The position numbers and the translations under genes were made by a program. 64,000 nt of DNA from Usnea hakonensis. Lineage: Eukaryota > Ascomycota > Lecanoromycetes > Lecanorales > Parmeliaceae. The DNA lies in NCBI GenBank assembly GCA_013423325.1, contig BLJB01000089.1, forward strand, positions 63,788 through 127,787. The letters run 5' to 3'. A model generated the notes under the pieces. That model was not told the origin of the DNA and did no database searches. It saw only the letters and a program-made list of their open reading frames with translations. Positions 11,783-21,796 of this stretch are shown piece by piece. Within the stretch, counting starts at the first letter, position 1. Every line of letters starts with the position of its first letter.

Positions 11783-13706
11783 CTACTTCCGCTCTCCTTC
11801 GCGGCGACGACGATCGCCCTTCGTGTCATCCTTGCCTTTGCTATCCTTGCCTTTGCTATCCTTGCCTTTGCTATCCTTGTGCTTACTGCCGTCCCCAGAT
11901 TCAGGTTTAGATTTACTCTCTTTGCTCTTGTCTTCTTTTTGCTTACTGCTGCCGCCGGATTCCTTCCCCCGGCTCTTTCCCGACGGATCCCTACGCTCGT
12001 GCTCAACTTCCCTCTCACGTCTTTCTTCATGGAATGCAGGCGATTTGGATTTTCCCGAGGAAGTTGAAGGCTCTTCACTGGCGGCTCCTCGGTTGAAGGC
12101 ATCCAGCTCTGCCGGGCTCCATTCCCTCCAGCTTTCAGTTCGGCGGCCAGAGCCTTGGGAATACGAAGACTGCTGGGGCGGCGGAGGCTGAGGGTACGTA
12201 GAAGTGTCACGGTTGGTATAGGATGTCAGACTGGGATCCTCAGACCGTTCGGCACCCATGAACGGGTTTGTGTACGAGTACTGTCGGGTAGGATTTTGTA
12301 GACTGGCACCACCACTTCTTTCATATTGGTACCCCAACTGGGAATGAGGTGGACTGGTGGCACTGAGGTTTATACCACCGAGCGTGCTCGTTACTGATTC
12401 ATGGGTCGGCGCTGGCAGGCCTCGGTACTGGTCTGAAAAAGCGGATCGCTGGGATGGAAAAGTAACGGTAGAATCTTGGGTTCGGGGTTGACCGTGTGGA
12501 GTTGATACAGGGTATCCCGGAACTTCGGATGAACCATATCCGCCAACCTGATGGCGTCGATCAGGTTTGTTGCTTGGGACAGACTGTATGTTGCTTGGGA
12601 CAGACTGTATGTTGCTTGGGGCAGGCTGTTTGGTCCTTGTGGCAGGCTGTATATTGCTTGGGGCAGGCTGTATCTTGCTTGGGGCAGGCTGTATCTTGCT
12701 TGGGGCGGGCTGATCGAAAGCGCCATCATTGCTTTTTCCCAGGCTGTCAGTCACCTCTCCCCTGAGATATAGGACGGAACTCAACTCACACGATCAATTC
12801 AACTTGATTTGGTTTCTCCTCCTGGTGGTATTGCTGAAGAAGCTTAGCGGCACAATCGAGGTAGTAAGGCTTATATTTTTCGACAGTTTGTCTCATAGAC
12901 TCTACCTCGGGACCGGTTGTTGGATCGCGCCATTTCTTGCGTAGCGGATCGATATTTAATTTCTTGGCAGATTGTGAGGCGAGCCATTCGTGAAAGTCAG
13001 ACTTCAGGGGTTTGACGAATTGCTTGACCACGCCTTTGAGCTCAGTGGTGTTGTAGAGTCTCTCCGTACCATCTTCATCGCGTGTAGTGGCCACAGCGAA
13101 GCAAGTAAAGAGAACGAGTTTGTCATCATCGTCAATTTTCTCGCCGGCAATCTTCATCTTGCTTGGGGCAGGCTGTTCCTTGCTTGGGGCAGGCTGTTTG
13201 TTCCTTGGGGCAGGAGTTGATACATGGTATCCCGGAACTTGGTATGAACCATATCCGCCAACCTGATGGCGTTGATCAGGTTCGTTGCTTGGGGCAGGCT
13301 GTCAGTCACCTCTCCCCCGAGATATAGAGCGGAAGTTAACTCACCGGTCCGATTTAGCCTCTTTTGGCTTTGATTCCTCCTGGTGTTGCTGAAGAAGCTT
13401 AGCGGCACGACCGAGGTAGTAAGCCTTATTATTTTCGACTTGTTCTGTCAGGTGCACTACATCGCGACGGGTTGGGTTATCGCGCCATATGTCGCGTCGA
13501 TAACTGATATCTAACTCCTTGGATTCCTTTGAGACGAGAAAGTCAGGCACCTTGGCTTTGATGAGTTGCCTGGTCACGCCTTTGAGCTCAGAGGTGTAGT
13601 AGAGTCTCTCCGTACCATCCTCATCGTACGTAGTGGCCATAGTGAAGCAAGTAAAGAGAATGAGTTCTTCTTCACCTTTAATTTTCTGTTTGGCGACGGT
13701 GACCAT
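11783..13706 (-). CDS. Lineage-specific repeat protein with two copies of a short N-terminal domain (fused tandem duplicate)
   Basis: Not a family I recognise. Proposed exons: 13706-13345, 13287-12790 and 12743-11783 (606 residues). ATG 13706 has A at -3 and G at +4. Two homologous ~115-residue modules occur, each with an LFTCF...ATT.DEDGTERLY...ELKGV core and a terminal AAKLLQQ helix. Each is followed by a phase-2 intron with GTGAGT (12744-12789 is 46 bp). The linker carries a QPAPSK heptad repeat, and the tail has a YERSGGASLQNPT motif and a Lys/Asp/Ser repeat. For the first intron the CAG acceptor (intron 13299-13344, also 46 bp) leads to a stop at 13154 and a 168-residue product. The AAG acceptor 11 bases downstream (intron 13288-13344) keeps the frame into module 2. 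Alternatively the second module is a separate gene starting at ATG 13157. Confidence 0.55.
12560..12716 (-). repeat. 21-bp minisatellite encoding QPAPSK/N units
   Basis: About seven imperfect 21-bp units of the type CAGCCTGCCCCAAGCAAGAT (minus strand) lie in the last exon of the repeat-protein gene. Further units occur at 13157-13220 and one at 13287-13300, directly beside a 3' splice site. The array accounts for the Q-P-A-P-S-K/N-I repeats. Confidence 0.8.
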
Positions 13707-14052
13707 TTTCTCGAAATTGGGGGAATAGAACAAGTTGTAAAATGGGTATGTTGGCGCTCACTGCTGGAGTAATTTGAGCAAGTGATGTTTCTTTGAAGAG
13801 ATTTGACAAGGTTGCAATGAAGTGTGTGTATTCTGCGCTGCAGGATCGTTGTGATGGAAGAACAATGGACTGGGGAAGAAGATCAGCTCTGAGGAGGAGT
13901 GACATACCAATGGTTTAAATATCAATACGCAGGTTTCACCTTTCCCTTTCACCTATTTCAAAACGGAAGGAGTGCCTGGCATAAGGCATTTTGTTTGCCT
14001 GCAACGCAACCTGAGACTTCAATTCAAAAGAGACTCCCCGGCCGCCCGATTT

Positions 14053-14179
14053 CCCACCACACCACCAGTTAGACATATGTGTTTTAGGTTTCACGGTTCT
14101 CATACGAAACTCGGCCGCTCCACTCGGGTCTTTCAATCTGAAATGGCTGGCTGTTGTGTATCGAACGGTGTTTTGTCCA
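14053..14179 (-). promoter_or_regulatory. 127-bp duplicated upstream block, copy 1
   Basis: The block runs from CCCACCACACCACCAG to CGAACGGTGTTTTGTCCA and is repeated, with the same length and substitutions only, at 16518-16644. It lies about 347 bp upstream of ATG 13706, while copy 2 lies about 339 bp upstream of ATG 16179. The conserved length and offset suggest a shared promoter region carried along when the genes duplicated. Bases 13707-14508 otherwise hold the 5' flank of one gene and the 3' flank of the next; I see no gene there. Confidence 0.65.
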
Positions 14180-14508
14180 GGATGTTCACACTCATAGAAC
14201 GTAGGTTGATAGACCGGGATGATGTTTATTTTGGATTATTCTTACTCTCAAAGATGTTTTTTTCTTGTTTTTGGGGGATAGATGGACCGCAAGCAGAAAG
14301 CAAATGCTATCTTGATGAGAGTGCATGCAAGCAAAGAACCAAATCAGTACCCATCCACGCAGCTTCCGATGAACCACTCTAGTTATTACCTCCTCCACCT
14401 CATCCTCCGTGCATTAATAGCCATATTCGGATTGTCTTACTATCGTCTGCGCCGACGACGGTTACTTTGCAGCGGAAGACCTTCTTCTTCTCTTTTGGAG
14501 CGAGACTC

Positions 14509-16179
14509 TTATTTCGTTGGACGAGGACGCTTCTTGTTCTTCTTTTTGTCTTCATCTACCGTTTCATCTTTCTTTGCCTTCTCCTTACTCCTACCAGAAT
14601 CCTTGTGCCCTTTCTTTGACTCATTTTTACCCGTCCCAGCATGTTTGTGACCTCCTCCACTTTCTGGCACCCCCCCACGACGTTTTCGAGGCGGCGAGTC
14701 AGACCTTCCTGAGGGAGACGAGGAAGACTTTGATGACTTTTCTTTACCCTTGGCCGTCTCGCCCGCCTGCGCCTTGCTCTCATACTGGGGGGTGGCGACT
14801 TGAGAATACGGGGACTGTTGAATCGACGGAGGCTGTAAGTATTGAGAAGTTTGACGGTTGATATGGTATGGGTTGATGTATGTCGGACCTGGATCTAGAG
14901 AGTGTTCGGCGCCCGTGGTCAAGTCTGTGTACGAGTACTCTTGGGTAGGATTTTGTAGACTGGCACCACTACTTCTTTTATATGAGTACTTAAACGGTGG
15001 GTTTGAAGATTGACTGTTGATATTGTATGTCGGACCTGGACCTAGAGGCTGTTGGGCACCCGTGATTGGGTCTGTGTACGAGTACTGTTGGGTAGGATTT
15101 TGTAGTATGGCACCACCACTTCTTTCATATGGGTACTCAAACGGTTCGAGTGAAGATTGACGTTTGAAGGTGGGCAGGACATCAGCAAATCTGGGAATAG
15201 TGCTCCCTCGAGCACTGTCTCCAAGGTCACGAGGTAGACTGGTAGCACCCAGGCTCAATGCACCGAGCTCCTTAGATACCGGTTCATCGAACGGAGTTGC
15301 TTCCATGTCTACTTCAGAGAATGTGCCATCGAATGTATCATCGAATGTATCATCGACTGCATCATCCAATGGAGCCGGCCCCATGTCTACCTTGGAAGTA
15401 TTTTGAGTCGGAGGTGGTCGTTCAGGATATGGCGTCGAGGGGATTGAAAATGAGTCGTCGTGCTCGTCTGGCTCATCTTCGAATGCACGCTGGTCGGGAC
15501 TGGTCGACCGAATCATCAGCCTCCCTCCCTCACAACAATTAGAGCTGATTTGAACTCACTCGTAGAACCCCAGATTAGCTACACCGGGTAACAACCTTTT
15601 GACCTCGGCAAGGTACCAATTTGGGTTCTTCTTGAAGTTCGGGTCTATCAGAGACCAATTTATGGAACCTCGACCGCCATAGCGCCAGCCTTGGAAAGTC
15701 TGTTTCAAAGGCCATTCCTGCCATTTCTTAGCACTGGTGGATCCAGGATTCTTCTCTTCGACCATTCTCCGGAGCACGGTTCCGACCTCGTGCTGCTCTA
15801 ATTGCTGTCGGCCGTCGTTCTTTCCGGCCTTCATGACGCAAGCATAGAAGATACATTCTTCCTCTTTGTTAAGAAGGTATTCTCTATTGAGGACAACAGG
15901 TTCATTGGGGATAGATTTTTTGGGGACAATAGATTTTTTGGGGACAATAGGTTTTTTGGGGATAATAGAAGGTTTGGGGACAATGGAGGGTATGGGGGCA
16001 ATAGAAGGTTTGGGGGCAATAGATCTATTGAGGACAATAGAAGGTTTGGTTTCACCATGTTTGCAACGAATCTGTGTATGCGTCAGTAAGATTCGAACAA
16101 CAGATAGAACATGTGGATCGACTTTGGCCTTGCGGCATTCTTCGCACGCTTCCCGATTTCGCTTTTCTTTACTCGGCAT
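14509..16179 (-). CDS. Lineage-specific protein with half a Zn2Cys6 motif and hexapeptide repeats
   Basis: Proposed exons: 16179-16123, 16071-15560 and 15520-14509 (526 residues). Removing 16072-16122 (51 bp, weak donor GTCGAT, good CTGAC branch and CACAG acceptor, frame-neutral) gives ACEECRKAKIRCKHG. That is C-x2-C-x6-C, the first half of a fungal Zn2Cys6 DNA-binding domain, with the intron where many such genes have one. The second three cysteines are absent; the protein continues into KPSI(V/A)P hexapeptide repeats. A ~100-residue helical segment follows, then a phase-2 intron (15521-15559, only 39 bp, GTGAGT) and a disordered tail. The tail has two (Y)xRSSGAxLQNPTQxYSYT motifs, shared with the neighbouring gene, and a Lys/Arg-rich nuclear-localisation-like C terminus. 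Start ATG 16179 is supported by the duplicated upstream block. Function unknown; a degenerate regulator is one possibility. Confidence 0.5.
15890..16052 (-). repeat. 18-bp minisatellite encoding KPSIVP-type hexapeptides
   Basis: About eight imperfect 18-bp units (GGGGACAATAGATTTTTT type on the plus strand) sit immediately after the half zinc-finger of the gene above and encode alternating I-V/A-P-K-K/P-S/P repeats. Confidence 0.8.
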
Positions 16180-16517
16180 CGAAAAATCTCGGATTGGACG
16201 CGGCAGCAATTCAGGTTCAGTCTGATTGACCTTAGTGCTAAAGTAAGCCGAATGAATATGACCTGCGTGTGTAGGTTGTGCAAGAGTCGCAGAAGGAAAA
16301 GCAGAAGGGTCAATGAAGATGGGAAAAGAGGACGGGGGTAAAGCTTGCCTTTGATTGAAAGCGGCAAACAGACTGCCTGGAGCCAAAGCTGCTGGTGCAA
16401 TCAATTCAACGTCTTAATCGAATACGAAGCTTCAACCTTGGGGGCTGTCTCAAGCCAGGCTGACTGCCCCATTCTAAACGGGCCATAGAAATAGATATCG
16501 ACTGCATGATCCCGTGG

Positions 16518-16644
16518 CCCACCACACCACCAGTAGAGACTGCGTATTCAAGGCATCACAATTTCCATACGAAAGCGGGCCACCGCACTTGAGTCTGTCA
16601 TTGTGAAATGACTGGCTGTGGTGTATCGAACGGCGTTTTGTCCA
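16518..16644 (-). promoter_or_regulatory. 127-bp duplicated upstream block, copy 2
   Basis: Counterpart of 14053-14179, about 339 bp upstream of ATG 16179 on the minus strand. Shared strings include CCACCACACCACCAG, CATACGAAA and GTGTATCGAACGG. The remaining sequence from 16180 to 16956 shows no gene. Confidence 0.65.
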
Positions 16645-16964
16645 AGGCGCGGAAGGCAGTCAAGCCCTAGCTTCGGTGGCGATATGTCTCAACATCGCAG
16701 GTGGAGCCTCCATACTGGGCAACAAACGGCTGTCAATATTAGTAACGATTTGACCTGAAACTGTTCCTCTACACAGCCTGTTATGGATCGCATCCAATGT
16801 GGTCTGCCGACGCCATGTCTGTAACAAGGGTAATTAGAGTCTTCTGAAGGGCATCTCATACGAGCCATTGGATTTTATGAGGCACTGTGTTACGACTCTG
16901 TCCTTCACAATGTCAGGGGACGGTAGAATGCAACAACGTCTTTGGCAAAAAGGACACATTCTCG

Positions 16965-17912
16965 CAAGGCTCCCAACGGTCCAACTATCGGTCCAGGAGA
17001 CCTGGACTGGTCCAAATCGGGCCATATAAACGGTCCATGGTCCGTCCAAATGGTAAACCGTCTAACTTATTTGGACCAGTCCAATAGACTGGTCCAGTAT
17101 AGTTTAGGCCAAAATTCCTGGAGACCCTATAACTATACTAAATGGAGTTATAATAGTAGGAGAGACCTCTAGTAGCTCGCAATCGTAATCGCTTATAGCT
17201 ATAATAGATTAGTTATAGCAAATAATATATATTGAATATTAGAGAGTTCGCGTTACTCCTACTTCCTAAATAGGACTAGCGCCGAAAAGTAGCCCTAGCC
17301 CTAAGCTACTAGATAGTAAAAGTAATTATTTCTACCAAAAATCAGTATATATAAGGAGCTAAGCGCCAAGACTCAATTAACCAATAAAAAAGTCGGATAC
17401 GCAATATAATTTTTTTATTAAACCTTATAATTAGAGACTATCTTTTGCGCTTTCTAATACCGTAAAAATTATTAAAATCGGTTTAATATACGTAGTAATA
17501 TAATCTTTTAAAGAAATCTCCCCCCGGAGGTCCCCCGAAGGACCCCCGGAGGGAGGGGGGTTCTAGGGGGTCTCCCCCTAGGAATTAAAAAAGGTAAGTA
17601 GTACTAATTAATAAAGCTATTTAAAGTCTTTTCTATTATAAACCCCCTAGAGAACTTTCACACTAGAAATAATTTTTAAATAAAACTATTATTTAGGACC
17701 GAGTATTACGAAATTTTTTCGTGGACCTATACTTATCTTATCATAATCTAACAAATATCGGTATAGTGGACTAATAGTCGAGACTAATAGTCTACTTATA
17801 TAGACCAGTCCATGGACCGTTTACTAAATATTCAGACGGTCTACTGGACCGGTCCATTGGACTGGTCCAGACTAATAGTCCACGGTCCATGGTCCAACCG
17901 TTGGGAGCCTTG
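16965..17912. mobile_element. Non-autonomous hAT-like DNA transposon, 948 bp
   Basis: Perfect 16-bp terminal inverted repeats CAAGGCTCCCAACGGT...ACCGTTGGGAGCCTTG flank the element, bracketed by a direct 8-bp duplication CATTCTCG (16957-16964 and 17913-17920). Eight-base target duplications and TIRs beginning C-A-A/R are hallmarks of the hAT superfamily. The first and last ~130 bp carry many GGTCC/GGACC subterminal repeats, also usual for hAT ends. The interior is AT-rich, full of stops in all frames and TA-rich as expected after repeat-induced point mutation. It contains a GC-rich palindromic island at 17518-17580. No transposase is encoded. Confidence 0.85.
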
Positions 17913-17920
17913 CATTCTCG

Positions 17921-19050
17921 ACCTCAACAGTTGTCATTCTCGGAGGTGCTGTCTCAACAATGCGAAGCAAAGGTGGCGAAATGGGCCTTGCCGTTTCGAA
18001 GCAGAAGTGAAAGCCTCTGCCACTCTTAGCTAAAGGACATCGGGTTTGGGCCAGGTGGCTTCATGTCTGCAACGTCCCAGTTGTGTCCTTCGGATTCAGC
18101 GTAGGCAGTAGAAATTAGAGGTTGTTCGTGCGTAGGGCTGGGAAAGGGCACTGTTTCATGTGGCAACGGACATAACATCAGCTCAACAGGACGAATTCTG
18201 AGCCTTACCCGACACCGGCCCGGAAAAAGGTCACTTATTGCCAGTCGGACCCAACCAAAGAGACCACATTCATCTTACACATACGTACCTTAGCCAGGGT
18301 GTCAATTATTTGTGACAACACATCCTCTGCTCGGCACATTCACCCCTGTCTGAAGCTTTCTGCTTGTCAATATTATTGGCATCTCTTGGCGAGAAACAAG
18401 GCATTCTTTTGCTTATGAGGGAGGTCTTTTTGCTTAAATATACCGTTCTAAATGCACCTGTGGCAGCAAAAGCCCACACGAAGGTAGTAATCGAAGGACA
18501 GCATCACGTGAATGTGTGTTGGTGGGCCCGCTTAGCTTCAGAGATTAATATTGATCAAGTGGTTTGAGAGATGCTGTTGGCTGAAATGTGATCCCTTACT
18601 ACACAGTCAGCTTGTAGGCCGTCAAATCAAGTCTACCAACTCAGCTTCTTCCATACCAACCAACTACGCGACTTTTGAAAATAGTCGTCTAGCGCGAGGC
18701 TCTTCGTACCCACACCATATGTCCAAAAGGAACAACCAAAAGGATTTGTTCCCTTCCTAATTGTAGTCGATGGGTGGGCCACCCCTGAAGAGCATGAACA
18801 TTTCATTCGATATTAGTACTCTTACTGTACACCAAACGCACCGAAACCAATGCAATATATACTCATACCACAGCCTATCCTATCATGGCACGCGACAAAA
18901 AAACGCCAGCGCTGCATGCTTGCTCCAGACTCATATGTCATGCACGCTTCGCCTTTCAGCCTTCCAACGGTGAGATCTAGTCACCCTAGTCAAAAAGTCA
19001 TTACAGCGGCAATAGTTCTCGCCCAAAAGGTTCAAAATATGTGCGACGAA
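17921..19050. other. Intergenic, no gene seen
   Basis: Flank of the transposon insertion and 3' flank of the alpha-actinin gene. Frames are below 130 codons and show no domain features or matching splice partners. Confidence 0.5.
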
Positions 19051-21312
19051 TCAATGTCCGTTGACCCTCCTCTCCGGGCTGATTCCTTCCTTGCTACTCG
19101 GCCTCGAGCTCGTGTTCAGCTCGCCCTGCGTCATCCTCTCCATGAAGCTAATGTAATCGTACTTGGGAAGGTCTCTGTCTTCTTGCAGGTCGGGACCTTT
19201 GTGCTGCGGCATACTGGAGAGAAGATTCTCGACTAGCTCATCCGGGATCAGGGAGTGCCGAAGGTCGACTTCGGTCACGTAGGGCTAGATGTGTGTGAGT
19301 AGGAGAAGATTGGCACAACAGTGAGGGCGATGAGAGGAGGACAGATGATAGAGTATCTAAGATTGAACGTACCTTGCCATCAGCAACCTCCCTGAAACTT
19401 TGGAAAACCTGCTCCGCTGTGTTCTGATCTTCAGTGACAGACACCATGAAACGAATGAATTGCTCAAACGTGACGTAGCCTTTTCCAGAGCTGATGCTCA
19501 TGAATTGCTCATGCATCTCTTCCTCATCGTAGACCAGACTTAGACTTGCCAACGCCGCGGAGAATTCGAGCTCATGCAGCGTGTTTGAGAGATCTTTGTC
19601 AAAATGCCTAAATACCGATTCAAACTCTTCCAGCTGAATCGGAGTTAGATTGGTCATTTCTCTAGCCACCATTTGGTTTTCCAGAAAGCCCATCTTGCCG
19701 ACTACACTACCTCGTACTAGCTCTAATTCGTAAGCTAGCTCGTCGTATGTGTAGGTGGTAAAGTCGTTTTCTTCTATGTTGGCTTCGTCGCACTTATGAG
19801 AGAGCGTGGCAAGTGTTTTGAGGTATTCTGACAGCGGAGGTAGATTGCTGTGCAAACGGCGGACATGGGCAAGTTGGTCTGCAAGGTCCCCCGAGAGGCC
19901 TGCGATGGCTAGCGAGAGGGTGGAGAGGGTGAGAGCAAAATCGTTAGCTTTGTCGGCAAAGGTGCGGCGTAGAGCGTTCTTGATACTATGAAGGGAGTTA
20001 TTGGAAGCGGCTGCTGGGGGAAAAGGAAGTTACACACTCTCGAATGGTCTCATTGATGACTTGACTCCTGTCCCTTTCGGCTCGGAGTAGAGTAGCCCAC
20101 TCCTTGTCCAATACTTCCAGCTTTAGGTCGTCAGGAGGCTCATATGCTCGCAGTCGATAGGTGCTCATTTTTGTCTTGATATTTCCGAGTAATGCAGCCA
20201 GATCCGACTTTTCAGCCACCCATTTCCGTTTCTGACTCCTCTTATACACCGAGAAATGGCTTGACTGCTCTTTCGCATCTGCATATGTGCCTGTAAAGGT
20301 TGCTATAGACCATGCCTGCCGCTGAGCCTGAATTTCTTTGAGAAGATTCTGCATACGTTGCTCGAAGGAATTTTGCATGCTCCAGGCCCCATTCATATTG
20401 GCTACAAACTTCTCAACCCTTCTGCCTGCGTTTTCGACTCGCTCCATCTGAGAGAAAGCATGGAACCAATACGCAATGTAGGTCATGAGAGATCGCTCGT
20501 CGGGCTTGGCAACGTCACAAACATCTTCCACGTCCAGAAGATCTGGTATGCCAATCTCTTTCGAAGCAATGTCAAAAGCCAGCTTCATGTTCCCTCGGTG
20601 GTCGCTCTTGTCCAGCCTCTCGTAGTCTATCAGATCCGGCCGATGAATGTCAAGCAGAGCGCAACTGTGACCCAATTAGCGTGCCTTTCGACTCCGTCTC
20701 AGCTGTACCCACAAAGCGAGCCCGTCGTTCCAACTAGCCGAGAAATCCCGCACTTCTACTTCTTCATAACAAGCCGTCTTTCTTTGACACCACAGCAGCA
20801 ACCCTTCCTTCGCCGTCATGCCTTCCTCATTGATGTCATTAATGGTAAATCTTAGAATGAGGGTCCATATCAGCCCCAATATTATCTTTCTATTTCCATC
20901 CACAACATCCTCTGCTCCAATGTTTGTCATTTGTATGCCTCGTGCTGTAATGAAGTTGAGGGCGACGTTGACATTTTCGAAACGCTGGACACGGAGTTTA
21001 GGTCTGGAGGCATAGCGGCCGAGGGACTCATTGCCGAGGACTTCGAGGAGGTGGATAAGTATGACCTGTGGTAGAGGCATGTCAGTCGACATAGGTACAA
21101 ATGGCTGTTCATGGCCAGGGCATTTTGGACGCACCCCGTCTGAGAGGTCTGTGACCAGGTTCTTGACAGATACACCTCGACCACTGACTTTGGCATTCAG
21201 CCTGAATATCGACACGATTGTCAGTCATTGATCTCTCGCGATAATCTGTACTCACGAACCATTTCGTGAATGTCTTTTCTTGAACCGCTACCCACTGTTG
21301 CTCCACCCCCAT
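19051..21312 (-). CDS. ain1: Alpha-actinin-like protein
   Basis: Cross-links actin filaments, chiefly in the cytokinetic ring of fungi. Six exons: 21312-21260, 21201-21135, 21065-20713, 20664-20038, 19985-19373, 19284-19051; 648 residues, close to S. pombe Ain1. Introns are 58, 69, 48, 52 and 88 bp, placed by frame and domain continuity. Joins give KTFTKW|LNAKVSGRG, NLVTDLSDG|VILIHLLEVL and SWNDGLAF|CALLDIHRPDL. Two calponin-homology domains occupy residues ~8-230, a spectrin-like helical rod ~240-470, and an EF-hand pair ~480-555 whose first loop DKDLSNTLHELE has canonical acidic positions. The second loop is degenerate. A C-terminal Ca-insensitive EF domain spans ~572-640. The first donor GTTCGT is non-standard but is the only one that preserves the CH1 frame. 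Divergently transcribed from the DUF89 gene. Confidence 0.93.
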
Positions 21313-21796
21313 CTTGGAGAATTCATTAGCTGGGTGATGGGCACGACGGAAGGCTGGGATTTGACTGTGATAGTAGCTGTAGCTATAAGTGATGCACTGG
21401 TCTACGTATGTAGAATAAAAGAAAAAGGTAATGTTTTAACGACGGCGGTTATAAAACTTGTATGCGGAGCTCATCTCATCGAATCAACACACGGTGCGGA
21501 AAGATTCCGCGCCGGCAACGGAGCTAGCCAAATATGGTCGAAACAATCATAATACATCTCTACGGCATCCCCTGTAAATGGAAGCTTTGAAGCATCCATC
21601 TACAGGCGCTGGGCTACATTAGAGGGTCTGCGAGACATACTGTAAAGAAGTGCAAGATCAGCCTTTGAAAAAGGTCCCCAAAATCAGCAGTTTGCGTCCA
21701 GGAAAACGCCAGGTCCGCACGAAAAGTTTTCGGATGTGAACCTCTTTTCCCACAGGTAGCCAGCTCGTCTTCGTACCCAGCAGACAAAAGGTCACT
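21313..21796. promoter_or_regulatory. Divergent promoter region between ain1 and the DUF89 gene
   Basis: A 484-bp gap lies between the two start codons on opposite strands. No clear TATA box or repeat is visible; it must hold both 5' regions. Confidence 0.5.

Noticed and set aside
12391..12729. 112-codon alternative frame (LPQARYSLPQA...) in the repeat protein
   Set aside because: Second frame of the 21-bp minisatellite; the longer frame joins by splice to the upstream exon and continues to a charged tail.
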